Part shown: piece by piece, positions 14,344 through 21,826 of the stretch
How positions within the stretch are numbered: the first letter of the stretch is position 1
How the letters are laid out: the number at the start of each line of letters is the position of its first letter
NCBI GenBank assembly: GCA_040905045.1
Contig: JBBDSH010000068.1
Coordinates: 1-25,218, forward strand
Direction of reading: 5' to 3'
From: JBBDSH01 sp040905045
GTDB taxonomy: Bacteria > Pseudomonadota > Gammaproteobacteria > Eutrophobiales > Eutrophobiaceae
DNA length: 25,218 nt
Notes under the pieces: model-generated
What the model was told of the DNA's origin: nothing
Database searches by the model: none
What the model saw: only the letters and a program-made list of their open reading frames with translations
Made by a program: the position numbers and the translations under genes

Positions 14344-17121
14344 ATGGCGGCAAGCCCCGAAGAAGTAGACGTAGTCGAGACAGTCAAATTCAACCTCAAC
14401 GGCAAAGAGGTGGAAGCGCTGCCGGGAGAGACCATCCTGCAGACAGCGAAACGCATCGGCGTGGATATTCCCCATCTGTGCTATAAGGAAGGCTATCGGC
14501 CGGACGGCAACTGCCGCGCCTGCATGGTGGAAATCGAGGGCGAACGCGTGCTGGCTCCGTCCTGCATACGCAAACCGGCCGATGGCATGGAAGTCACCAC
14601 GGACAACGAACGGGCGCGGCATTCGCAGAAGATGATCGTGGAATTGCTGCTCTCGGACATGCCGGAACAGGGGAAATCACCCTATACGCCGAAATCGGAG
14701 CTGGACGACTGGGCGGACCATCTCGGTGTTTCGAATCCGCGCTTCGGCCAGCGCCGCCAGCCCGTCCCTGACATCTCCCATACGGCCTTTTCCGTCAACC
14801 TGGATGCCTGTATTCAATGCACCCGTTGCGTCCGCGCCTGCCGCGAGGAACAGGTCAACGATGTCATCGGCTACGCCTTCCGCGGCAGCGAATCCAAGAT
14901 CGTCTTCGACATGGACGACCCCATGGGCGAGAGCACCTGTGTCGCCTGCGGCGAATGCATCCAGGCCTGTCCCACCGGCGCCCTGATGCCGGCCAATGAA
15001 GCGGGCAACCTCATCCCCGACAAACAGGTGCCGTCCGTCTGCCCCTATTGCGGCGTCGGTTGCCTGCTGAATTTCAACGTCAAGGACGGCAAGATCATGA
15101 CCGTGGATGGCCGCGACGGCCCCTCCAATCACAGCCGCCTCTGCGTCAAGGGCCGCTACGGCTTCGATTACACCCATCACCCGGATCGCCTGACCCGGCC
15201 GTTAATCCGTCGTGATGATGCGCCCAAGGGTGTGGAACTCATCGATCAGAAGGATATCAACAAGCATTTCCGTGAAGCCAGCTGGGACGAGGCCCTGGAT
15301 CGGGCCGCGGACGGTTTACGGGAAATCCGTGATCAACACGGCCCCCGGGCACTGGCCGGTTTCGGCAGTGCCAAGGGCAGCAATGAAGAGGCCTATCTGT
15401 TCCAGAAACTGGTCCGGGCGGGGTTCGGCACCAACAACGTCGATCACTGTACCCGCCTGTGCCACGCTTCCTCCGTGGCGGCACTGCTGGAGACCATCGG
15501 TTCCGGCGCCGTCTCCAATCAGGTGGCTGACGGCACCGAGGCGGACGTGATGATCATCATAGGCGCCCGTCCCAACGCCAACCACCCGGTGGCCGCCACC
15601 TTTATGAAGAATGCCGCCAAGCGGGGCAGCAAGATGGTGGTTATCGAGCCCTATGGCTCGGATCTGTCCCTGCAGGCCTCGCATTTCCTGCAACTGAAAC
15701 CGGCCACGGACGTGCTGCTCCTGAACGCCATGATGCAGACCATCATCGAGGAAAATCTGCATGATAAAGAATTCATTCGCGAACATACCAACGGTTATGA
15801 AGAGCTGGCCGAAACCGTAAAAAAGTATACGCCGGAAAAGGTGGCCCCTATCTGCGGCATCGATGCGGAAACCATCCGCGAAGTGGCCCGCATGTATGCC
15901 ACCGCGGACAAGGCCATCATCTTCTGGGGCATGGGCATCTCCCAGCACATCCACGGCACCGACAACGCCCGCAGCCTCATTTCCCTGGCCCTGTTGACCG
16001 GTCAGATCGGCCGCCGTGGTACCGGCCTGCACCCGCTGCGCGGGCAGAACAACGTTCAGGGGGCTTCGGACGTGGGTCTCATCCCCATGATGTATCCGGA
16101 TTACCAGAAGGTGGACGATCCGGAGGCCATCAAAAAGTTCGAGAAACTCTGGGGTACGCAACTCGATCATGAACCCGGGCTTACCGTCGTCGAGATCATG
16201 AACGCCGTTCATGACGGCAAACTGCACGGTATGTACATCATGGGCGAGAATCCGGCCATGTCGGACCCGAACCTGAATCACGCCCGTGAAGCGCTCTCGA
16301 AACTCAGACACTTGGTGATACAGGACATATTCTTCACGGAAACCTGCAGTTACGCCGATGTCATCCTGCCGGCCTCCGCCTGGCCGGAGAAGAGCGGCAC
16401 TGTCACCAATACAGACCGGCGCGTGCAACTGGGCCGCCAGGCCGTGGAGCTGCCCGGCGACGCCCGCCAGGATCTATGGCTGATCCAGGAAATCGCCCGG
16501 CGCATCGGCCTGGACTGGGATTATTCCGGACCCAAAGACGTCTTCGAGGAAATCCGCAAGGCGACGCCGTGCATGGCGGGGATCACCTGGGAGCGGCTGG
16601 AACAGGAGGATTCGGTCACCTATCCCCTGGTCAGGGAAGGCGATCCCGGCGACCCCATCATCTTCAAGGACGGTGTCTTTCCCACCAAGGACGGCCGCGG
16701 TCGTTTTGTGCCGGCGGAACGCATTGAGCCGGACGAGCTGCCGGACGAGGAATACCCGGTGGTCCTGACCACCGGACGGCAGCTGGAACACTGGCACACG
16801 GGCACCATGACGCGCCACTCGCGGGTGCTGGACAGTCTCGAGCCCACCCCCAGCGTCATCATCAATCCGAAGGACATGGCCAATCTGGGCGCCTCACCGG
16901 GTGATGAAATCGTGGTGGAATCCCGCCGCGGCCGCATCACGGCCCTGGCGCGTCCGGATGTCAATATCCAGTCCGGCATCGTACTCCTGCCGTTTTCCTA
17001 CAAGGAGGCCGCGGCCAATCTGCTGACCAACGAAGCCCTGGACCCGTTCGGCAAGATCCCGGAATTCAAGTACTGTGCGGTGAAAGTCTATTTGCCGGAA
17101 ACCGAGACGGAAGCGGCCTAG
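14344..17121 (+). CDS. fdhA: NAD+-dependent formate dehydrogenase, alpha (catalytic Mo/W) subunit
   Basis: A 925-residue catalytic subunit oxidising formate to CO2. The N-terminal NuoG-like part has a [2Fe-2S] site (C46, C57, C60, C74), then two [4Fe-4S] ferredoxin-like sites (C156, C159, C162, with C209; and C199, C202, C205, with C166). The catalytic domain opens with another cluster site, C233-x2-C236-x3-C240 and C267. The metal ligand is C373 in 'TRLCHASS', coded by TGC at 15460 and therefore cysteine, not selenocysteine; the adjacent H374 is the conserved active-site His. The C-terminal pterin-dinucleotide-binding domain includes 'TTGRQLEHWHTGTMTRHS' and 'LLPFSYKEAAANLLTN'. Start ATG 14344 has AAGGAG five nt upstream, inside an inverted-repeat arm. 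With fdhB it makes a cytoplasmic Fdh1-type enzyme. It is the last gene of the + strand run. Confidence 0.93.
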   Translation: MAASPEEVDVVETVKFNLNGKEVEALPGETILQTAKRIGVDIPHLCYKEGYRPDGNCRACMVEIEGERVLAPSCIRKPADGMEVTTDNERARHSQKMIVELLLSDMPEQGKSPYTPKSELDDWADHLGVSNPRFGQRRQPVPDISHTAFSVNLDACIQCTRCVRACREEQVNDVIGYAFRGSESKIVFDMDDPMGESTCVACGECIQACPTGALMPANEAGNLIPDKQVPSVCPYCGVGCLLNFNVKDGKIMTVDGRDGPSNHSRLCVKGRYGFDYTHHPDRLTRPLIRRDDAPKGVELIDQKDINKHFREASWDEALDRAADGLREIRDQHGPRALAGFGSAKGSNEEAYLFQKLVRAGFGTNNVDHCTRLCHASSVAALLETIGSGAVSNQVADGTEADVMIIIGARPNANHPVAATFMKNAAKRGSKMVVIEPYGSDLSLQASHFLQLKPATDVLLLNAMMQTIIEENLHDKEFIREHTNGYEELAETVKKYTPEKVAPICGIDAETIREVARMYATADKAIIFWGMGISQHIHGTDNARSLISLALLTGQIGRRGTGLHPLRGQNNVQGASDVGLIPMMYPDYQKVDDPEAIKKFEKLWGTQLDHEPGLTVVEIMNAVHDGKLHGMYIMGENPAMSDPNLNHAREALSKLRHLVIQDIFFTETCSYADVILPASAWPEKSGTVTNTDRRVQLGRQAVELPGDARQDLWLIQEIARRIGLDWDYSGPKDVFEEIRKATPCMAGITWERLEQEDSVTYPLVREGDPGDPIIFKDGVFPTKDGRGRFVPAERIEPDELPDEEYPVVLTTGRQLEHWHTGTMTRHSRVLDSLEPTPSVIINPKDMANLGASPGDEIVVESRRGRITALARPDVNIQSGIVLLPFSYKEAAANLLTNEALDPFGKIPEFKYCAVKVYLPETETEAA

Positions 17122-17123
17122 CA

Positions 17124-17183
17124 GTGAGGAGTGAGGAGTGAGGAGTGAGGAGTGAGGAGTGAGGAGTGAGGAGTGAGGAGTGA
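17124..17183. repeat. Tandem GTGAGGA repeat (eight full copies plus a partial)
   Basis: Eight uninterrupted GTGAGGA units run from 17124 to 17179, followed by GTGA. The tract starts 2 bp after the fdhA stop codon. About 50 bp on, ACTCCTCACTCC (17234-17245) is a 12-bp reverse complement of the tract, so the region between the convergent fdhA and the 17263 gene can form a large stem-loop. No T-run follows on either strand at the right place, so I do not call it an intrinsic terminator. Confidence 0.9.
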
Positions 17184-17262
17184 ATCAAAGTGTTCACTAC
17201 GCCCTCGAACTGTCAAGTAACTCGTTTGTTTTTACTCCTCACTCCTTACCCCTTACTCCTAA

Positions 17263-18036
17263 CTAACTTTTAAAGTCCGCCTGCTGAAAGGTCAGTTCTT
17301 CCACGATGAGGGGTTCACCGTCCGGGTTGGAGGAATCCGGGATGACGGTTTTAATCTGGTAGATACTGCCCGGGATATGCTCAGACAGGATAAATTGATA
17401 CTCCTTGTCGGCAAACTTCTCGAAATCCCGGCGGTGCGGGTCCTTGAGATAGGGACGGATGGTGATTTTTTCAGCATCGATTTCGCTGCCGTTATGGTCA
17501 ATGGTAACCTCTTCTACTTCCGCACCGTTGGCAAAAGCCAGCTTGATGCGGCGCTGGAAATGCCGCCAGCTGCCCTCGGTGAGACGCTCCATTTCGTAGA
17601 CATCACCCTGCATGTAAATGCCAAGGATGGGATTGCCCCTGACACTGACCAGATTTTCCGCGGCAGCAGGCCGTTGTCTCGGCCCGCTGAAAAACTCCAG
17701 ATCCGTGTCCTTGGAACCGTCTTCGTTTATTTCGAGAATATCGAGGTAGACGGCGTCCTTGAACCCCCTTTCAAAACTGCCTGTGCGCCTGAATGCATAA
17801 TGCAATCGCCCGGGCCGGTCGATGTTGCCCAGGTGATTGAACCGCCACAACATGATCTCGGCTTTCGAAAAGTCAATTTCATCGGGGTCCGCGGCAGCCG
17901 GCTCTCCCATTCTGCCAAGCGTGGCTCCCGGAACTTCTTTCTCGTTTTCGGAACCGGTGTCCGCAGCAACACTCACCGGATTTCCGAACAGTAATGCAGT
18001 GCCAAGCAACAAACAAAAACATCTGGCCGGTAACAT
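17263..18036 (-). CDS. Unrecognised exported protein of the xox gene group
   Basis: A 257-residue protein I cannot assign to a named family. It starts with a signal peptide ('MLPARCFCLLLGTALLF', cleavage likely near 'SVAA-DT'), so it should be periplasmic. The mature part is rich in charged residues and alternating beta-type patterns, with stretches such as 'MLWRFNHLGNIDRPGRLHYAF', 'GIYMQGDVYEMERL' and 'TIDHNGSEIDAEKITIRPY'. The overall look recalls LolA-like lipoprotein-carrier folds, but that is an impression only. I chose the ATG at 18036 because GAGAGGGGG lies five nt upstream and the signal peptide then begins properly. An ATG at 18063, overlapping the xoxJ stop (TGATG), would add nine residues. 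It is the last gene of the - strand xox group, suggesting a role in maturation or function of the methanol dehydrogenase. Confidence 0.75.
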   Translation of the reverse strand: MLPARCFCLLLGTALLFGNPVSVAADTGSENEKEVPGATLGRMGEPAAADPDEIDFSKAEIMLWRFNHLGNIDRPGRLHYAFRRTGSFERGFKDAVYLDILEINEDGSKDTDLEFFSGPRQRPAAAENLVSVRGNPILGIYMQGDVYEMERLTEGSWRHFQRRIKLAFANGAEVEEVTIDHNGSEIDAEKITIRPYLKDPHRRDFEKFADKEYQFILSEHIPGSIYQIKTVIPDSSNPDGEPLIVEELTFQQADFKS

Positions 18037-18062
18037 CAATACCCCCTCTCGGTCGTTATGCA

Positions 18063-18983
18063 TCAATCATCATCATCGGATTTCGGAGCTATTTTTAACG
18101 GCAATATCGGCACGCCGTATTCCTCGAGAATAGCGTAGATCTCGTCACGGTTTTCCTCGATCAGTTCATTGACTTTCTGTTTCCACTCATCTTCACCATA
18201 ACGCACGGCCATGGCGAGACTGATTTCAAAGCGCATTCGCGGATTCTCGGGGTCATCCCTCATCTTCAGAAGCACGAAATCGGCCTGATCGCTGAGCTGC
18301 CTGGCATAATAACCGGCGGTGGGTCCGAACACGATGGCCGCATCGATCTTGCCCGCGGCTATATCCTTCATCAACAATTCACCGGGGTTGTGCTTGGGAT
18401 CGCCGGGCATGCCCTGATAGGGGACAATCTGATCCATTATGTCATTGCGCAGCACCCACATCTGCTGGGCCATACCCATATCGGAAAGCCCCATCTTGAA
18501 TTCCGACTTGTCCCTGTCCCTGACCAGCTCTGCAAATTCCGCCGGCGTCTCCACCTCGGGGATACCGCGCTCCCTGGCATAGACCAGCATATAGGTAGTG
18601 GTGTAATAAGGCCTGGTGGTAGCTGCCAGTTCAAAGCTTTCCGGCACCGTTATAACCAGATCACAGGCATAACTGCCGTCCGTCTTCTGCACTCTCAGGG
18701 TGTTGCGGATAAATCCCCGTCGCTGGGGGAAAAACTTGTATTTCAATTCCGCTCCCAGCTTCTCCGCAAACAATTCCGCGATTCTGTTTTCGAACCCTTC
18801 CTGTTCACGGTTGGAAAACGGCAGCATATAGGGATCGGCGCATACCCCCAACACTTGTTTGCCGGACTCTCCCTGTGCCTGTACGTTCTCGATGAATCCG
18901 CCGGCAAGCAACAGGAGTACGAAAAATACCGCTGCCGTCGGATACGGGGAAAAATTACGGCACTGATTCAAGGTTAGAGTCAT
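18063..18983 (-). CDS. xoxJ: Quinoprotein dehydrogenase-associated periplasmic binding protein (MoxJ/XoxJ type)
   Basis: A 306-residue periplasmic solute-binding-like protein. After a signal peptide (hydrophobic 'AAVFFVLLLLAGGF', ending near 'VQAQ') come typical MoxJ/XoxJ stretches: 'LGVCADPYMLPFSNREQEGFENRIAELFAEKLG' early, 'SYACDLVITVPESFELAATTRPYYTTTYMLVY', and a second lobe with 'GLSDMGMAQQMWVLRNDI' and 'AGKIDAAIVFGPTAGYYAR'. Members of this family sit beside PQQ methanol dehydrogenases and are thought to help activate the apo-enzyme rather than import a solute; no permease or ATPase genes are nearby. The C-terminus is acidic (DDDD). It is 37 bp downstream of the pseudoazurin gene, in the xox group. 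Confidence 0.87.
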   Translation of the reverse strand: MTLTLNQCRNFSPYPTAAVFFVLLLLAGGFIENVQAQGESGKQVLGVCADPYMLPFSNREQEGFENRIAELFAEKLGAELKYKFFPQRRGFIRNTLRVQKTDGSYACDLVITVPESFELAATTRPYYTTTYMLVYARERGIPEVETPAEFAELVRDRDKSEFKMGLSDMGMAQQMWVLRNDIMDQIVPYQGMPGDPKHNPGELLMKDIAAGKIDAAIVFGPTAGYYARQLSDQADFVLLKMRDDPENPRMRFEISLAMAVRYGEDEWKQKVNELIEENRDEIYAILEEYGVPILPLKIAPKSDDDD

Positions 18984-19020
18984 AGCATCACCTGACTTGG
19001 GTTGATGGGACTGATTGATT

Positions 19021-19461
19021 CTACTCCTTTTTTGCGGCCCGCTGGATTTTGATCAACTTGCCGAGGATACGGCGATAAGGACCTTCCAGATTCTCCCTTG
19101 CGTATTCCATGGAGGCATCGATATTCACGGGTTCGCCGACAATGATAGCACCCACCATACCAAAGCCGATATGCGGTTCACAGACGTAAGGATAGACGCC
19201 TTCCTCCGTCAAGGTGATGGACAGATTTTCACCCAGGTCGCCACGCCATCCTTCGGCTCCTTCGGGGATCATGTTTTCTATAGAGACGGTGTTATGCGAG
19301 GTCATATTCACCCACTGGACGGTATCTCCGGACTGAATATAAAGAATAGCGGGAGCAAAAACACGGGCCTGGGCGTTGATTACATAATCTTCAGCGAAGG
19401 CTTTCATCCCCCCGGTCAGGGAAAACATTATAATGATGGCAAGAATGGTTTTTTTGTACAT
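19021..19461 (-). CDS. Pseudoazurin (type 1 copper protein)
   Basis: A 146-residue exported cupredoxin. A signal peptide (about residues 1-23, ending 'AFA-ED') precedes the copper domain. The type 1 ligands are H56, then C94-x2-H97-x4-M102 in 'YVCEPHIGFGM', exactly the pseudoazurin spacing; amicyanin has a shorter His-Met spacing. The C-terminal extension of about 35 mostly helical residues is also a pseudoazurin trait. It lies between xoxF and xoxJ on the same strand. In canonical clusters this neighbourhood holds the cytochrome cL gene (xoxG/mxaG), which is missing here, so the protein is a candidate electron acceptor of XoxF; this is inference. An AGGA about 10 nt before ATG 19461 serves as the ribosome-binding site. 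Confidence 0.9.
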   Translation of the reverse strand: MYKKTILAIIIMFSLTGGMKAFAEDYVINAQARVFAPAILYIQSGDTVQWVNMTSHNTVSIENMIPEGAEGWRGDLGENLSITLTEEGVYPYVCEPHIGFGMVGAIIVGEPVNIDASMEYARENLEGPYRRILGKLIKIQRAAKKE

Positions 19462-19716
19462 GACTGAATATTCCTGTTTGTTTTGCTCTTCCGCCTACAG
19501 ACGGATCCTGGATTTTAGATTTATCGGCCATTCCACCCTCGTCGACTCTAGCCAGACCAAAACCGCTATTTTATCTCAATATTGAACATATTTCATTTGT
19601 CGCGCCGCCTTGTCGGTTATGGACAGGCATTTGGGTAACAAGTTCTGGGAATCTTTTCGCAACGGCCGGCATGGCGTGCTTCGGAAAATCACGGATCGCC
19701 GTATCCACAGACATAA

Positions 19717-19792
19717 GGGCGCTTCTAAAAAGAGGATTCGAGCACGGCGCTAACGCCGCTATCGCGGAAAAAGGCCATTTTTAGAAGTGCCC
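19717..19792. repeat. 76-bp inverted-repeat element
   Basis: The arms GGGCGCTTCTAAAAA (19717-19731) and TTTTTAGAAGTGCCC (19778-19792) pair at 14 of 15 positions, the exception being a possible G-U. The interior holds a short GC-rich hairpin. The element abuts the xoxF terminator; it might act as a second, bidirectional terminator or be a small mobile remnant. Confidence 0.65.
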
Positions 19793-19794
19793 AT

Positions 19795-19829
19795 AAAAAA
19801 TCCCCGGCAACCAGAAGGTTGCCGGGGAT
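19795..19829 (-). terminator. Intrinsic terminator of xoxF
   Basis: A perfect 13-bp stem (ATCCCCGGCAACC at 19800-19812 with GGTTGCCGGGGAT at 19817-19829, 4-nt loop) is followed on the - strand by six T residues (AAAAAA at 19795-19800 on the + strand). It lies about 40 bp past the xoxF stop codon, a textbook rho-independent terminator. It separates xoxF from the downstream pseudoazurin gene. Confidence 0.93.
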
Positions 19830-19870
19830 CCGTTTACTGCAAACGTCAGGCGTTAAGCCTTGTACGCTTT

Positions 19871-21826
19871 TTACGGCAGGCTAAAGACCATCAGAACGCC
19901 ACTGTTTCTGGAGACGTTCAACAGGCCGCGATAACCGCCGACAGCGCCCAGGGCCGCTTCGCCGGGGGCAGCCGCGAGGCCCGGGATGGCCACAACTGCG
20001 CCGGCCCAGCCGCCGATACCGGAAAGGACACCGACGTATTGCTTGCCTTTATGGGCCCAGCTGTTGAAGTTGCCGATGATGCCGGAAGGCGTCTTGAACT
20101 TCCACAGCAGCTTGCCGCTCTTGGCGTCGACCGCCTTGGCGTAGCCGTCCAGGGTGCCGTAGAACACGACGTTACCCGCCGTGGTCAGAGCGCCACTCCA
20201 GACCGACCACTGCTCCTGAATGCTCCAGACGATTTTGCCCTTGTCGGCGTCCCAGGCAATGAAGTTGCCCATGTTGTCGTTACGCTCGTTGTTGTTGGGG
20301 CAATCCGGGCACACCGCACCGGCCGGGTACATGGTCAGGTTGGCGTTGACGTAGGCCTGACCGGCAACGTAGTGGTTGCCGCCGGCGGCGTAGCTGACCG
20401 GCTCGTAGGTCATGCAAACGTGGTTGGTCGGGACATAGAACAGGCCGGTATCCGGGCTGTAAGCCGCGGGCTGCTGGTCCTTGGTACCCAGCGCGGCCGG
20501 GCAGATGTCCTTGGCAACGGTGTCTTCACCCTGGGCGTGCGTGCTGTACTCATTCACGACCTGGGGATAACCCGTCTTCAGATCCACATGCGTGGCCCAG
20601 TTCACCGCCGGGTCGTACTTCTCGGCGACCAGCAGTTCACCCGTCACGCGGTCATGGGTGTAGCCAAAACCGTTACGGTCGAAATGCACCAGGACCTTGC
20701 GGTTTTTGCCCTTGACTTTCATGTCGGCCAGGATCATTTCATTGACGCCGTCGTAGTCCCACTCATCATGGGGCGTCTTTTGATAGGCCCAGCGGGCGAT
20801 ACCGGTATCGATGTCACGGGCGAAGGTGGTCATGGACCACTTGTTGTCGCCGGGACGAACGACCGGGTTCCAGGTGCCGGGGTTGCCGGAACCGTAGTAA
20901 AACAGGTTCTCGTCAAAGTCCGCGGCCCACCAGCCCCAGGTAGAGCCGCCACCCTGCTTCCACTGATCCGAGGTCTTGTCGCAAAGCCGCGCTTCTTCGC
21001 TGTTGGCACGCAGTTCCTTCATGCCCCAGTCGCCTTCGGCACACCAGGTCCTCAGGGACGAGTTCTTGCCGACCGGCTTGCCCATGGACATGGTCTTCTT
21101 GGGATCGAAGAGGATGTCCTCGTCGGGACCCGCGCTGAAGGCGCGCCAGGCCAGACTGCCGTCCTTGATGTTGTAGGCGGCTATCCAGCAGCGGACGCCG
21201 AACTCGGCACCGGAACAACCGGTGAAGACCTTGTCCTTGACGACGTGCGGCGCGTTGGTGGCGGTATTACCGGCCTTGGGACCGTAACCGATCTCACGGC
21301 CGTTTTCGGCGGTCCAGGCAACACGACCCGTCTTCGCGTCCAGAGCCTTCAGCAGCGTATCGGCCTGCTGCAGGAAGATCTTGCCGTCACCATAACCCAG
21401 ACCGCGATTGACGATGTCACAGCACATCACCGGGACGGTTTCTTCCTCATTTTGCTGGGGCTCGTGAGCCCAGACAATCTGCAGGTTATCCAGGTTGATG
21501 GCAAAGACGTCATTCGGGAATGAAGAATGGATGTACAGCGTATCGTGGGGCAGCCCCGTTGCGCTGGAAGGCAGAACCAGCGGGCCGCCTTCATGACCCT
21601 GCAGACGCCCTGTCGAGAACGTCCACGCGGTCACCAGATTGCTGGCGTTCCTGTTGTTGATCTGGTCCAGCTTGGTATAACGCCAGTTCCAGTAATTGCC
21701 ACCCGGGTAGGCCCAGTAGTTCGGATTATCGATCAGCTTTTGCACTTCTTGGTTTGCAAAAGCCGTCATCGGAACGACCAGGGCCAGAGCGGCAATTATC
21801 CAATTTCTAAAGGACAATTTACTCAT
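19871..21826 (-). CDS. xoxF: Lanthanide-dependent methanol dehydrogenase (PQQ quinoprotein)
   Basis: A 651-residue periplasmic PQQ alcohol dehydrogenase that oxidises methanol to formaldehyde or formate. A signal peptide (about residues 1-24, 'AFA-NQ') is followed by an eight-bladed propeller with repeated 'DAKTGRVAW' and 'DAKSGKLLWKF' motifs. C135-C136 form the vicinal disulfide pair. Metal-site residues are E208, N325 and D357; D359, two residues on in 'DEWDYDGVNE', is the extra Asp that marks lanthanide-type XoxF, where MxaF has Ala. It is about 50 residues longer than common XoxF5-type enzymes. Part of the extra length is near residues 247-295, which carry extra cysteines (C272, C292). 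The clade (XoxF1-5) was not determined. GAGGAGGAGG stands just before ATG 21826. A strong terminator follows. Divergent from the SoxYZ-like gene. Confidence 0.93.
   Translation of the reverse strand: MSKLSFRNWIIAALALVVPMTAFANQEVQKLIDNPNYWAYPGGNYWNWRYTKLDQINNRNASNLVTAWTFSTGRLQGHEGGPLVLPSSATGLPHDTLYIHSSFPNDVFAINLDNLQIVWAHEPQQNEEETVPVMCCDIVNRGLGYGDGKIFLQQADTLLKALDAKTGRVAWTAENGREIGYGPKAGNTATNAPHVVKDKVFTGCSGAEFGVRCWIAAYNIKDGSLAWRAFSAGPDEDILFDPKKTMSMGKPVGKNSSLRTWCAEGDWGMKELRANSEEARLCDKTSDQWKQGGGSTWGWWAADFDENLFYYGSGNPGTWNPVVRPGDNKWSMTTFARDIDTGIARWAYQKTPHDEWDYDGVNEMILADMKVKGKNRKVLVHFDRNGFGYTHDRVTGELLVAEKYDPAVNWATHVDLKTGYPQVVNEYSTHAQGEDTVAKDICPAALGTKDQQPAAYSPDTGLFYVPTNHVCMTYEPVSYAAGGNHYVAGQAYVNANLTMYPAGAVCPDCPNNNERNDNMGNFIAWDADKGKIVWSIQEQWSVWSGALTTAGNVVFYGTLDGYAKAVDAKSGKLLWKFKTPSGIIGNFNSWAHKGKQYVGVLSGIGGWAGAVVAIPGLAAAPGEAALGAVGGYRGLLNVSRNSGVLMVFSLP

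Larger units (their letters stand above)
19462..19870. other. Intergenic stretch between xoxF and the pseudoazurin gene
   Basis: This 409-bp gap holds no credible gene. It contains the xoxF terminator (19795-19829), an adjoining inverted repeat (19717-19731 with 19778-19792, 14 of 15 positions, enclosing the small hairpin CGGCG-ctaa-CGCCG), and the upstream region of the pseudoazurin gene. On the - strand a TAAAAT (plus-strand 19568-19573) might be a -10 box about 110 bp before the pseudoazurin start, but no good -35 accompanies it. The terminator implies that the pseudoazurin-xoxJ unit has its own promoter here or depends on read-through. Confidence 0.6.

Noticed and set aside
15460..15462. 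Selenocysteine at the FdhA active site
   Set aside because: The codon is TGC, not TGA, so the metal ligand is cysteine. The same applies to FwdB at 1026-1028.
17124..17183. CRISPR array
   Set aside because: The 7-bp units are directly adjacent with no spacers; it is a simple tandem repeat.
18063..18983. Substrate-binding component of an ABC importer
   Set aside because: No permease or ATPase genes lie nearby, and the motifs and position beside xoxF match the MoxJ/XoxJ family.
19871..21826. Calcium-type MxaF methanol dehydrogenase
   Set aside because: The diagnostic position after the catalytic Asp is Asp (D-Y-D), not Ala, and no mxaI small-subunit gene is nearby.
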